Shown: in pieces, positions 30,108 through 40,710 of the stretch
Position numbering within the stretch: the stretch's first letter is position 1
Layout: each line of letters opens with the position of its first letter
Origin: Dolomedes plantarius
Lineage: Eukaryota; Arthropoda; Arachnida; Araneae; Dolomedidae
Direction: 5' to 3'
Length of the DNA: 64,000 nucleotides
Assembly: GCA_907164885.2 (NCBI GenBank)
Contig: OU015499.1
Span: 158,762,489 to 158,826,488 of the forward strand
Made by a program: the position numbers and the translations under genes
Notes under the pieces: model-generated
Seen by the model: the letters and a program-made list of their open reading frames with translations, nothing else
Database searches by the model: none
Told to the model about the DNA's origin: nothing

Positions 30108-33100
30108 ATGGATCAGCTAATTAAATTGCGTGGCTCTTATCGAGGTACCTTTACAAAATTTGCAGAAAAGGTGAAGGACTTTTTGAAATCAGAAGCCATT
30201 GATCTTGATTCTTGCGCCGGATTTTTGGCACAGCTGCAAGAAAAATATTCTAAAATTGAATCCTTTGATGAGGAAATTCTTAACACTTTGCGGAGCGACA
30301 AGAATTGTACTCAGAAAATGTTGAATGATGAAATCGAAAGTGCTGATAATTATAGTGGTACATTTATTGACTTAAAAACGAAACTTGAACGACGATTGAA
30401 TTCTTCAGGCGATTTGAATGGAACACATATTGAAAGCGAAGCAAATTCCAAAAGAAATTTTAAACTACCAAAAATTGAATTACAAAAGTTTGATGGTAAT
30501 CTAAAGGATTGGCTTTCGTTTTGGGGGTTATTTGAAAAAATTCATAAAGATGCAAATATTTCGGAAGTAGACAAATTTCAATATCTTCTCCAATCGACTC
30601 AAAAGGGTTCAAGAGCTAGGGAAGTGGTGGAATCTTTTCCTGTAACAGCTGAAAATTATCAACAGGCTGTTGAATGTTTACACACGCGTTTTGGCCGAGA
30701 AGACGTATTAGTTGAAGTTTATGTCAGGGAATTGTTAAGCCTTGTGCTTGGTAATACTTTAGGTCAGGAACATAAACTACCGATTTCGAAACTTTACGAC
30801 AGATTAGAGACACAATTAAGATCTCTAAAAATGCTTGGCGTCACCAGTGACAAGTATGCGTCTATGTTGTACCCCTTAGTTGAATCCAGTCTACCAATTG
30901 AGCTTTTACGCATTTGGGAAAGACACTTAAATTCTGTTTCTCTTGGATCTAACGATAAAACTTTTAATAAATTAGAAACATTGATGCAATTTCTACGTAA
31001 TGAAATTCAAGGGGAAGAGAGAATTAATCTTGCTACAAGTGGCTTTGGGTTTGAAAACAAAACAAAGAAATCTTTTCAAAATAAGTCCAAATATTTTCCA
31101 AATCAAAATAAAGCTATCCCAACTGGTATGGAACTTTTAACCTCATCCCAAGGCAAACAGAGTAGAGAACATGAGTGTGTATTCTGCGATAAGCCCCATC
31201 CCAGTGCGGAATGCAGAAAGGTAGTAAATTTTACTTATGAACAAAGAAAGCAAAGCCTTATGAACCGGGGAGGCTGCTTTAAATGCTTAAAATTGAACCA
31301 TGTTTCTAGTTCGTGTAGAAGTAAATATAACTGCACGATTTGTGGAAAATCCCACCATAGTCTCCTCTGCAGAAATAATCAAAAATTCACTCCCAATACA
31401 CAAGGTGTTAGGAGTGACAAAGCTACTTCCGTGCAAGACGAAACATTGGCTAATGTTTCTTCGACTCCAAGAGTTTTGTTGCCAACACTCGTTGTCGTTT
31501 TGAAGGGTGATAACAGGAGTTTGAAAATACGTGCAATAATCGATTCCGCATCCCACAGATCCTACCTGTTAGAAAGCACTGCGGAAAAGGTCGGCTACAA
31601 GTCGATGAGGAAGGAAAAATTGAAACATTCCTTATTTGGCGGTTCAAGCACGAATACTTGTGAACACAATGTCTATAAAGCTTACCTCTCTGATATCGGT
31701 GACAACTACCGCTGTAATTTTGATGTTCTTAACCAGACTACAATTTGTCAAACTATGCCACCTAGCACACAACTGTGTGAAGATGATTTGTCCGATATGG
31801 GGATACGTTTAGAAGATTGCCTTGGCCCCATAGAACTTCTCATGGGTGCAGATGTGGCCGGTAAGCTAATGACAGGGAAATTGAAAAGACTTAAATCTGG
31901 TCTTACAGCTGTGGAAACAAAGTTAGGTTGGACGGTCTTGGGTCGTACAAAGGGACATTCGGAGCAGACTGAAAACCTTGTAGTTACTTCGATGTTAGCT
32001 ACAGATGTACGAATTGCAGACCTGTGGGAATTAGATAGCCTTGGTATCAGAGATCCTGCCGAAAAACAATCCCAATTAGAACTTGAAGAGGCATCTGGAA
32101 AACATTTTGTAAAGACCCTAAGCAGAGATGGTGATGGCGGATACGTGGTCTCATTGCCATGGATAGAGGGACACCAAGTTCTCTCAGATAATAAGGTTGT
32201 TGCTGAGCGAAGACTGAAATCAACTGTGAATGCTCTAAAAAATAAGGGCTTAATTGAAGATTATGAAGAAGTCTTTAATGAATGGCTTGGTGAAAAAATA
32301 ATCGAAGAAGTGAAACCCGATGAGTTAGAGAAGACAAATTGTCATTACCTGCCACATAGAGCAGTCATCAAGGAGCATTCGACGACGAGAATTCGACCTG
32401 TTTTCGATGCTTCCGCGAAAGAAAAGGGTAGCTTCTCACTTAATGATTGTCTAACTAAAGGCCCAAACTACATCAAGTTAATTCCGAGTGTTTTGAATAA
32501 GTTTCGTTTGAACAAGTACGGAGTGATTGCAGACATCCGGAAAGCTTTTTTGCAAATTGGAATAAATGAAGCGGATTGCGACTTTCTCAGATTTCTGTGG
32601 TGGGAGAATGGTGATCCTAACAAAATGAAAATTTTCAGACATCGCCGAGTAGTTTTTGGGGTGAACTCCAGTCCATTCCTTTTAGGAGCTACCCTGAACT
32701 ACCATTTAAGTAATGTTCCTGTTTACTTGCAAGAGACAGCTACCAAACTGAAGATGTCTATGTACGTGGATAACTGCGTTACGAGTTGCGACTCAGAAGA
32801 AGAAGTGATTAATTTTATTAAAGAATCAAAAGAGATCATGTCATCAGCATGTTTTGATCTCAGGGGTTGGATGGTTAATGGTCTGCAACCAGAAACATCA
32901 GAAACTCTAGAAGAAACTGTCTCTGTTCTAGGATTAAATTGGAATGTTTCGGAGGATACTCTATACTGCGATCCGAAATTTAGTGATTACGAAGATGTAA
33001 ATTTGAGCAAGAGAATTATTCTGTCTTTAGCTAGTCAGATATTCGATCCGATAGGTTTTCTTTGTCCCGTGATTTTGATTCCAAAAATTTTATTACAAGA

Positions 33101-35417
33101 ATGTTGGCGAAGAAAATTGCCGTGGGATGCCAGACTACCCAGTGATCTCGAGAAAAAATTCCAAAAATGGAAAAATGAATTGAAATTCTTGCAAGATATC
33201 AGAATCCCTAGAAGAATATTGAGAAATTCTGATCTGGATACTAATTTGTCATTTCACGTGTTTTGTGATGCGTCACAACACGCTTATGCAACCTGTATAT
33301 ATCTTAGACAAGAAAATAATTTTGGCGCTAAATGTCAATTGGTGCAAGCTCGTGCTCGTGTAGCACCTTTGAAATCTGTCTCAATTTCCAGGCTTGAACT
33401 CCTAGCATGTTGTTTGGGAGTTAGACTGATGAACTCTATTAAGAAAGATTTTCCTTACGAGAGAGCTCAGATTTTTTACTGGACAGATTCCATGAATGCT
33501 TTGTTCTGGATAAAAAACCAAGAAGCTTGGGCGGTGTTTGTTATGAACCGTGTTATTGAAATCAGATCTTTGAGCAACACAGATGAGTGGAAATTTGTTC
33601 CAGGAAGTATGAATCCTGCCGACCTCCCGTCACGTGGTTGTAATGCTGATGTCCTACTCGAATCTGTCTGGTGGGAGGGTCCTGAGTTTTTGAAAACACC
33701 CATCAGTGAATGGCCAAAGCACAAAGCGTCCCCTGAAATGCATATCGTTAACTCGGAAAAGAAGAAATCAATTATTTCCGCCTTGAACACAGAAAACACG
33801 GGAAAGTTTTATGAAAGATACTCTTCTTACATGAAGTTATTGAGAATTACAGCATGGATATGCAGATTCATCTCGAACATACGAAATTCCCATCGTACTT
33901 CAGGGGAACTTAACAACAAAGAATTGAAGCATGCTGAAATAATCTTGATGAAGATGGTTCAGAGAGAAGAGTTTCCTAACGGAATTGAAGGCCGTTTGCA
34001 GAGATTACATCCTATGGTAGATAAAGAAGGACTTTTAAGAGTAAAGTCTCTTATCCTCAGAAGCAAAGATAGCACAGATTTTCGTTTGCCTATTATTCTA
34101 CCTGGAAATCACTACATAGTGCAGAGACTAATAGAGTGGAAACATAAAGAGTTGAATCACGCAGGTGTCCAAATATTAATGAATAACCTACGGGAGAGGT
34201 ATTGGATACTGAGATGTAGAAGATCCATCCGACAAGTGACATTGCGTTGTGTTAGATGCAGAAGGTTTACTGTGAACTCTGTTCAACCAGAATCCCCTGC
34301 TTTGCCAGAAGATCGAATTAGAGATGCAGCCCCGTTCGAGGTTACCGGTGTTGATCTAGCTGGTCCTTTACATTTGAGACACGGGGGAAAATGTTGGATC
34401 GTGCTGTACACTTGTGCAGTTTACAGAGCGGTTCACTTCGAATTATTAACGTCATTGTCATCAGAAGCATTTTTGCAAACACTGAGAAGGTTTGTTGCGA
34501 GAAGAGGCAGACCTTTAATTATATACAGTGATCGAGGTACAAATTTTTGTGGAGCTTCGAAGTTATTCGCCGACCCTGCACATGCAAAAATCCGTAACGA
34601 AGCTCTTGTAAAGAACATAACATGGAAATTCAACCCTCCAGCTGCACCATGGTGGGGTGGCTGGTGGGAGCGGTTAATAGGCTGTACAAAGCAAATTTTG
34701 AGAAGAATATTGGGACGAGCAGCCTTGGACTTTGAAGAACTTTATACGGTTATATGCGATATTGAAGGCTTGATGAACTCTAGACCACTAACTACTATCT
34801 GCGAAGATACTGATGATTTGGTTCCCTTGACTCCTAATATGTTTATACAAGGAATTACAGAAACTGGACTTCCCGACCTAGATAACCTTGAAAACGTGAA
34901 TCTAAAAAGAAGATTTCGATATTTGTTAAAGTTGAAAAAAAATTTACGTAGCAGATTCAGAGTCGAGTACCTGGGGCAATTAAAAAATTCTAAAGGGATG
35001 GCTAAGAACAACAAGAAAATTGCTGTAGGAGATATTGTTCTGGTAGGTCACGATAACCAAAGAAGAATAAATTGGCCATTGGCTAAGATAGTAGAAGTAT
35101 ATCCTGGTAAGGATGGATTAGTTAGGGTGGCTAAAATTAAGACGGAAAACGGTTTTTTAATACGTCCAGTACAAAGACTGTATCCTTTGGAAATTTCTAC
35201 TGAGGAAAGTGGCAACATTCGAACAAAATGTACTACACTTATAGCTAAGATACCTCCTCGAGAAACTTCGAAGAGATGCACTGATAATTCGAAGCTGTCC
35301 CCGAGTACAGACCCCAGTGCTGTCAAGAAGACGGACTCTGTTGTGAGATCCAGTCAGCAACCACGAGTTACTAGAAAGGGCAGAATCATTAAGACTCCAA
35401 ATAGACTGAATTTATGA
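30108..35417 (+). CDS. BEL/Pao Gag-Pol polyprotein, intact
   Basis: A single open frame of 1,769 codons. Gag: DUF1759-type region about residues 120-270 (LPKIELQKFDGNLKDWLSF), then three zinc-knuckle-like Cys/His clusters about 357-421. Aspartic protease around 476 (IIDSASHRSYL, with D-S-A). Reverse transcriptase about 745-960, with RPVFDASA at 763 and YVDN at 885, where YVDD would be usual. RNase H about 1048-1165 (VFCDASQHAY, SRLELLA, YWTDSMNA). Integrase: HHCC zinc domain 1346-1385, core D (GVDLAG, 1415), D (YSDRGTN, 1474), E (WWERL, 1521); DUF5641 tail about 1625-1700. The product would form cytoplasmic particles and integrate cDNA. The start is the first ATG after the leader; no frame breaks seen. 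Confidence 0.95.
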   Translation: MDQLIKLRGSYRGTFTKFAEKVKDFLKSEAIDLDSCAGFLAQLQEKYSKIESFDEEILNTLRSDKNCTQKMLNDEIESADNYSGTFIDLKTKLERRLNSSGDLNGTHIESEANSKRNFKLPKIELQKFDGNLKDWLSFWGLFEKIHKDANISEVDKFQYLLQSTQKGSRAREVVESFPVTAENYQQAVECLHTRFGREDVLVEVYVRELLSLVLGNTLGQEHKLPISKLYDRLETQLRSLKMLGVTSDKYASMLYPLVESSLPIELLRIWERHLNSVSLGSNDKTFNKLETLMQFLRNEIQGEERINLATSGFGFENKTKKSFQNKSKYFPNQNKAIPTGMELLTSSQGKQSREHECVFCDKPHPSAECRKVVNFTYEQRKQSLMNRGGCFKCLKLNHVSSSCRSKYNCTICGKSHHSLLCRNNQKFTPNTQGVRSDKATSVQDETLANVSSTPRVLLPTLVVVLKGDNRSLKIRAIIDSASHRSYLLESTAEKVGYKSMRKEKLKHSLFGGSSTNTCEHNVYKAYLSDIGDNYRCNFDVLNQTTICQTMPPSTQLCEDDLSDMGIRLEDCLGPIELLMGADVAGKLMTGKLKRLKSGLTAVETKLGWTVLGRTKGHSEQTENLVVTSMLATDVRIADLWELDSLGIRDPAEKQSQLELEEASGKHFVKTLSRDGDGGYVVSLPWIEGHQVLSDNKVVAERRLKSTVNALKNKGLIEDYEEVFNEWLGEKIIEEVKPDELEKTNCHYLPHRAVIKEHSTTRIRPVFDASAKEKGSFSLNDCLTKGPNYIKLIPSVLNKFRLNKYGVIADIRKAFLQIGINEADCDFLRFLWWENGDPNKMKIFRHRRVVFGVNSSPFLLGATLNYHLSNVPVYLQETATKLKMSMYVDNCVTSCDSEEEVINFIKESKEIMSSACFDLRGWMVNGLQPETSETLEETVSVLGLNWNVSEDTLYCDPKFSDYEDVNLSKRIILSLASQIFDPIGFLCPVILIPKILLQECWRRKLPWDARLPSDLEKKFQKWKNELKFLQDIRIPRRILRNSDLDTNLSFHVFCDASQHAYATCIYLRQENNFGAKCQLVQARARVAPLKSVSISRLELLACCLGVRLMNSIKKDFPYERAQIFYWTDSMNALFWIKNQEAWAVFVMNRVIEIRSLSNTDEWKFVPGSMNPADLPSRGCNADVLLESVWWEGPEFLKTPISEWPKHKASPEMHIVNSEKKKSIISALNTENTGKFYERYSSYMKLLRITAWICRFISNIRNSHRTSGELNNKELKHAEIILMKMVQREEFPNGIEGRLQRLHPMVDKEGLLRVKSLILRSKDSTDFRLPIILPGNHYIVQRLIEWKHKELNHAGVQILMNNLRERYWILRCRRSIRQVTLRCVRCRRFTVNSVQPESPALPEDRIRDAAPFEVTGVDLAGPLHLRHGGKCWIVLYTCAVYRAVHFELLTSLSSEAFLQTLRRFVARRGRPLIIYSDRGTNFCGASKLFADPAHAKIRNEALVKNITWKFNPPAAPWWGGWWERLIGCTKQILRRILGRAALDFEELYTVICDIEGLMNSRPLTTICEDTDDLVPLTPNMFIQGITETGLPDLDNLENVNLKRRFRYLLKLKKNLRSRFRVEYLGQLKNSKGMAKNNKKIAVGDIVLVGHDNQRRINWPLAKIVEVYPGKDGLVRVAKIKTENGFLIRPVQRLYPLEISTEESGNIRTKCTTLIAKIPPRETSKRCTDNSKLSPSTDPSAVKKTDSVVRSSQQPRVTRKGRIIKTPNRLNL

Positions 35418-35522
35418 ACTCATTGACTATTTTCTTTGCTTCCCATTTATTTGTTTATTGTAACATGTTTATTAATGTTTTCTTTTCCTTTTGTTTGATT
35501 TTGAGCCTTGGTGACCAAAACC

Positions 35523-35535
35523 AAAGGTGGGAGGA
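35523..35535 (+). other. BEL/Pao polypurine tract
   Basis: AAAGGTGGGAGGA directly before the 3' LTR, the plus-strand primer site. Confidence 0.85.
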
Positions 35536-35928
35536 TGACCCGTTCTTACCAGCAGGTGGCGGGTCCGTGTTTTGATTATTGCCTTGGCCTTGGAGGTTTG
35601 GCATGTAGGAAAGAACTAGATCCATGGTCATGTGTTTTTTTGTACTCTATTCTCTCTTTTAGGTTGGAAGTAGTCGCTTAAAAGTGCTATTCTAAAGAAA
35701 GCTTTTATAGCTGATGGTTGTAATATTGTAGACAGTGGTGTAATTCGCCTTTGAATGTGCTAGTTTCTTCATGTAAATCTTAAGAATAAATGTTTTGTGA
35801 TGTACAAAGACCATGATTTTGCCTGAATCCACACTGACTACAAAACAACGCCGGCGTAATCGAAAAGACCCGTCAGGTAAACTAAGATTTTAATTATAAT
35901 TTCTAGTTTGGAATTTTGAGACGGGACA
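35536..35928 (+). repeat. BEL/Pao 3' LTR
   Basis: 393 bp, same length as the 5' LTR and with no difference that I could see. Confidence 0.93.
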
Positions 35929-35997
35929 CAATTAATGCCAAAAAAAATAAATATATATATTTATAATAAATGCGACGATCAATGTATACAATTAATG

Positions 35998-36043
<46 letters not shown>
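35998..36043. repeat. (AT)n microsatellite in Helitron
   Basis: About 44 bases of AT repeat inside the split Helitron, expanded from the shorter (TA)n in the other Helitron copies. Confidence 0.9.
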
Positions 36044-36049
<6 letters not shown>

Positions 36050-36549
36050 ATCGTAAGGGATATTTATTTTTTTTTGGATAATATTCAATCGTCTGCTACA
36101 TTAGAAAGAAAAAAAATAATTATTTTTTGTCTGTTTAGTTGTTATGCACGTGACGATAAATTTATTCAAAGTACCAGAAAAAGAAATCACGTGATCAGCA
36201 TTTAATAAATTAAATTTTAAAAATTAATCTTTAAAAATTCACCAAAAATCAGAAAATTGAGTTAAAGGTTCGAAAAAAAATTTCATTTTAAAGGAATTTT
36301 TAGGATCTTTCTGGCGATATAAATTTTATAACCCTCAAATTATTTTAAAAGCAAAGTTAAAAAAAGTTACAAAAAGAGCTTAAAAATTTAATTTAAAAAA
36401 ATCTGAGAAGAATTTTTCAAAAATCTTTCTTAGTGTACCCCTACACTGTAAGAAGAATCGCCATGCAAAATTTCCGCCATTTAGGTCCAGCGGTTTGGTC
36501 TGTACGTTGTATGTCAGTGAGTCAGTTACGGAACTGTTTTATATATATA

Positions 36550-37226
36550 CTTGTTGAAAACCCGCGCTTCGCTACGGAGTACATTGAAATTAAATACAAC
36601 GGTCAATGTATGCAATTAATTCCCCCCAAAAAATAAATATATATATATTTATAATAAATACGACGATCAATGTATACAATGATTTAAAAAAAACATATTT
36701 ATAAAAAAATCGTAAGGGATATTTTTATAGACAAAATAAAGTCCAATCGTCTGCCGCATTAGCAAGAAAAAAATATTTTTTTGTCTATTTTTTTTTTTTT
36801 TTTGCACGTGACGATAAATTTATTTAAAGTACTAGAAAAAGAAATCACGTGATCAGCATTTAATAATTAAAAATTAAATTTTAAAAATTCACCAAAAATG
36901 CGGAAATGGAGGTAAAAATTCGAAAATAATTTCATTTTGAAGGAATTTTTATGATCTTTCTCGTGATATAAATTTTATAACCCTCAATGTATTATTTTAA
37001 ATGCAAACGTAAAAAAAGTTTAAAAAACAGCTTAAAAATTTAATTTTAAAAAATCTAAGAAGATTTTTTTAAAATCTTTCTTAGTGCACCCCTACACTAT
37101 TAGAAGAATCGCCATGCAAAATTTCAGCCCTTTAGGTCCAGCGGTTTGGTCTGTGCGTTGTATGTCAGTCAGTCAGTCAGTGAATGAATGAATGAGTCAG
37201 TTACGGAACTGTTTTATATATATAGA
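36550..37226 (-). mobile_element. Second minus-strand Helitron, in tandem
   Basis: 3' end at 36550 (CAAG in place of CTRR), hairpin theme CCGTAGCGAAGCGCGGG, 5' end TCTATATATATAAAACAG at 37226. About 677 bp, no coding. It is joined head-to-tail to the preceding Helitron without spacer. Confidence 0.85.
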
Positions 37227-37289
37227 TTATATTTATATTTATATTTATTTTTTAGTATTCTCATTTAGGTCATTTCCCCCTGCACCCTG

Positions 37290-37413
<124 letters not shown>

Positions 37414-37474
37414 ATAAATATGCAAGTAGAGGGATTACACATATTTATACACAGAGCAGCGTACCGAAATTGTA

Positions 37475-38117
37475 GTAAATTCCACAAATTTTACAATTTA
37501 GCTTTGCAGCATGACAACTTGATTTTTGAAAAGAAACCTTCGTTATATGGCGTGTTTGATCTCTTACCGCTCCTAAAGCGCTAAACCTACACGTTAAGAA
37601 TGATGCAGGGTCTTCAAATTAAGGAAGCTCCTTTTTAGATGATGTGTGTTGCTCCCACAATTGCAGTGTTCCTTGCGATAATCTTTGAGTTATAATGTAA
37701 TTCAGTATAGAATCCCAATTTTCCGTTTTAATACTTAAATTTTTAAGTGCTGCTAAACATTCATTGGTCGTATCTAACATGGTTTTAACATTTTGCGCGT
37801 TATCGATCACGATCTTTGGCTGGGAAAGTAATCGCTTTAACTGAACATTAACCAACACTCTGGTATTTTCGTACCTGTCCTTTAATGCGTCCCACGCTGT
37901 GCTGTAATTATTACCCACTATGTCGATTTGTTTAATTAATTTTTCTGCTTCACCTGAAACTTGATTTTTTAGGAAATACAGTTTTTGAACCTCGGTTAAC
38001 GATCCGTTTCGGTGTATCATAGAATCAAAAAGGTCACGAAAGGAACACCAATTTTCATACTGGCCATTAAAAATCGGCATTTTTATGGAAAGGTGTTTAA
38101 CTTCACTAACTGATTCA
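37475..38117 (-). pseudogene. Inverted BEL gag fragment
   Basis: Minus-strand copy of BEL/Pao gag sequence that matches 42045-42685 on the plus strand almost base for base. The frame 38080-37619 reads MPIFNGQYENWCSFRDLFDSM..., the DUF1759-type capsid region, then TAA. The homology begins at the AATCAGTTAGTGAAG phrase (38105-38117) and ends near 37475. No other part of the element is here. It and the plus-strand copy form a 640-bp inverted repeat with about 3.9 kb between. Confidence 0.88.
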
Positions 38118-38474
38118 AAAATTTATGATTTAATTCTCCTTCTCTTCCATCTCGTGATTCGTGAACTGTCGAACAAGTGTGGACAACAGATCGAATGCGT
38201 CTAAAGGCATGCGCTAAAAGCAAGTTGAAAGGAAAGACAAAGCGCAATTCGAAAGCGAAAACGCGCAAGCGTGGACATAGCTTTACACCCACAAATGCTA
38301 GGCTTGATGTCAAACGCGTATGCTCCGAGCATTCATCACCCGTTAACGAAACAAAACTTTTTTCGGCGATTTCCATCCTCTCGTGAGATTTTTTTTAGTA
38401 AAACAAAACAAAATATTAGAAAGGCCCGCTTAACATAAATATAAAATAAACAAACTCACACAGATGTATATATA
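38118..38474. other. Unassigned, CpG-containing
   Basis: Contains overlapping open frames on both strands (plus 38177-38386 very Lys/Arg-rich; minus 38376-38083). It joins the inverted gag fragment and could be its 5' leader, but the matching plus-strand element has different DNA here. Confidence 0.3.
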
Positions 38475-38560
38475 CACTGCTGGCCATTAAAATTGCAACA
38501 CCATGACGGAGGGGTGATACAAACGTCGAATTCGCACGAAAGGGAGAGGTTGGGATATGC

Positions 38561-39356
38561 CAGAACTCCGCAACCTTTTATCTTCCACGGCACAACAACG
38601 TTTTTTCGAGGCACATCACAAGAAAAATCTTGCAAATATATAAATTACAATAAATACGTATATGTTTTTATTAGATAAAAAAACACAACAATAAAATAGC
38701 TCTATGTATCAAGATAATTATAATCATTTAAGTGATATACAAATCATTTTGAACTGTACACCGACACAAGAAAAAAAAATTTTTAACTTACAAGTAAAAA
38801 AAAATTCTCTTTAAATTTTTATATTAAAATTTGTTTTTGGTCTTTACTTCAGCCTAATAAATCAAAGTTAATTTAAACACGACTAATTTATTAATGAGAT
38901 ATTTGAGATTGTTTTGATAAATGTGCGTTTTATATTTGGCTCTATAATAGAAAGAGCTACAGTTCATGGTCAAGGCCCTTTAAATAGGATCGTTTGTCCT
39001 TTTCAATCGGAACGAGTGTCGAAAAACTTTGTTCGGATAAGTATGTCGTCGAAAAAGGGAGCAAAACTGCAATGCCCTTGTCTGAAATTTGTGGATATTC
39101 TTTCTTAACTGAAATCAAGAAATAGGACTCTCGAGCATACATACAATGTATGGCTAACAACATGTTTTTGTTTTGTGTATAATTTCGACCCAGAAAAATT
39201 ACATATTGACAGAAAGTTAGAGGAATATTTTGGTTGGAAAAATTTCTATGCGGTGGTTAATTTTTTTATTATCATAATCGATAAAATCACCGCGGCACAG
39301 TCAAGATCACCCCGCGGCACACTACCGTGCCACGGCATGGCGGTTGCGGAGCACTG
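38561..39356 (-). mobile_element. hAT element inside the Tc1
   Basis: Ends CAGAACTCCGCAACC at 38561 and GGTTGCGGAGCACTG at 39356, imperfect inverted repeats. The 8-bp target GGATATGC precedes it (38553-38560) and follows it, but the following copy is itself split by the MITE (39357-39360 plus 39559-39562). It carries only the C-terminal part of a transposase. Confidence 0.88.
38894..39165 (-). pseudogene. hAT transposase C-terminal dimerisation region
   Basis: Minus strand. VKKEYPQISDKGIAVLLPFSTTYLSEQSFSTL is the conserved C-terminal hAT block (YP...LLPFSTTY.CEQ.FS), followed by KDKRSYLKGLDHEL, a frameshift, ALSIIEPNIK, another shift and KQSQISH then stop. The type resembles ZBED5/FAM200-like hAT proteins. 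Shifts and lack of the catalytic part make it inactive. Confidence 0.8.
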
Positions 39357-39360
39357 GGAT

Positions 39361-39550
39361 CAGGGCCCGACTTAGCCTAATTGGGGCCCGGGGCAAAAAC
39401 TTCTTTGGGCCCCCCCCCCCTCTGCTTCACTACTTTAGTAATGAAGAACTTAATACTTAATACTAAACTTTCTATTCGATTTGGGGGCCCCCCTCTCATG
39501 TGAAGGCCCAGGGCAACTGCTCCGTATGACCCTGCCTTAGTCGGGCTCTG
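39361..39550. mobile_element. 190-bp hAT-type MITE
   Basis: Ends CAGGGCCCGACTTAG and its complement CTTAGTCGGGCTCTG. ACTGGGAT stands on both sides (39353-39360, 39551-39558), an 8-bp target duplication. Its target spanned the last bases of the hAT and its duplication. It contains a CCCCCCCCCC run. Confidence 0.9.
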
Positions 39551-39696
39551 ACTGGGATATGCAAATGATTAGCATATAAACGCAATCGAACGACACGGGG
39601 GGGGGGACGGCATCTCAAACTCTGAATAAAAGGAAAGTGACGCAGCGGGTTCTTCATTCGGAAATCGCATTTGAATGTTGTTTGTTTGATCGTGTT

Positions 39697-40710
39697 ATGC
39701 CTCGAATAGGAAGGAGAAACGGCTACCAGCACGTGTCGGAATTCGATAACGGCAGGATCGTGGCCTGTCGAGAGTGCAGTTCATCGTTCCGCGATATTGC
39801 GACTCGCATGGGTCAGAATCCTACAACTGTCGTGCGAATATGCAATCCTTGGGTTCAGGAGGTTCATGCTGAACGTCATGTAGGATCTCGACGGCCTCCC
39901 GCCACTAACGCCCGAGAGGACATACATGTTGTCAGGTCTGCCTTGCAGGATCGGACAGGCACATCACGGACCTTGAGTCAGGAAATGGGCTTGTTGGCAG
40001 CATGAGAAGTATCCGCACGGACAGTGCGAGGACGTCTGGAGCAGCTCGAATTGTCCGCATGGCGACCATTACTGCGGCTTTCTTTGACACTGTAGCATAG
40101 AGACGCGCGGCGACAGTGGTGCGCCCAAAGACAAAACTGGATACAGAAGTGGCACCATGTCGTGTTTTCAGACGAGTCCCAGTTCTGCGTGCAGCATCAC
40201 GATGGTCGTATCCGTGTCTGGAGGCACCGAGGCGAACGCACGTGGCCTGCTTGCATTCGAAATCGTCCTACGGGCCCTGCATCTGGTGTGATGTTATGGG
40301 CAGCCATTGGGTACACGAAAAAACATCTCTTGTTCGCGTCGTCGGTAATCTGAACAGCCAGCGTTACATTTCTCAGATACTAAGGCCGGGGGCTGTACCC
40401 TATCTTCTAGCCTCGGAGACGTCATCTTTCAAAAAGATAACGCAAGACCGCATGTTGCCGCAGGGTGTTCGACTGCTGCCCTGGCTCAGCACGTTCTCCA
40501 GATCTCTCACCCATTGAAAACATCTGGTCATGGGTTGCTGAGAGACTGGGCCGTCACCGCTCTCCAGCCTCTACAATGGATGAAGTGTGGCATAGACTTG
40601 AAGCAGCATGGAATGACTTCCCCGTATCTGTCATCCAAGCCCAGTTCGACTCCATGACTAACCGAGTTAGAGCCGTTTTAGCTTCTAGAGGCGGTAGCTG
40701 TGTGTACTAA
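39697..40710 (+). pseudogene. Tc1 transposase, frameshifted
   Basis: Starts at ATG 39697 with the paired-like DNA-binding domain (PRIGRRNGYQHVSEFDNGRIVA, SFRDIATRMGQNPTTVVRI). The first frame ends at 40005. Catalytic pieces continue in other frames: FSDESQFCVQHHDGRIRVWRHRGE (first D, 40165), NLNSQRYISQILRPGAVPYLL (40350), then SPDLSPIENIWSW (final E, 40500) and the C-terminal RVRAVLASRGG with TAA at 40708-40710. The QQDNARPH block with the second Asp is damaged. At least three frame changes; inactive. Confidence 0.88.

Larger units (their letters stand above)
29384..35928 (+). mobile_element. Full-length, apparently young BEL/Pao element
   Basis: A 6,545-bp LTR retrotransposon: LTRs at 29384-29776 and 35536-35928, primer-binding site, one long intact gag-pol frame, purine tract and a 5-bp target duplication CAATT (29379-29383, 35929-35933). 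The two 393-bp LTRs look identical by eye. As LTRs are identical at insertion and then diverge, this is a recent insertion. All parts needed for autonomous transposition seem present; no env-like frame was seen. Confidence 0.95.
29316..36549 (-). mobile_element. Helitron split by a BEL/Pao insertion
   Basis: Minus-strand Helitron of the same family as 3935-4605. Its 3' end (CTAA preceded by a hairpin of CCGTAGCGAAGCGCGGG type) is at 29316, and its body continues after the BEL element from 35934 to the TATATATATAAAACAG 5' end near 36549. About 680 bp when the BEL element is removed. Its 5' end touches the 3' end of the next Helitron without spacer. Confidence 0.85.

Noticed and set aside
31287..35360. 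Several minus-strand frames inside the BEL element
   Set aside because: Overlap the intact Gag-Pol frame and show no motifs.
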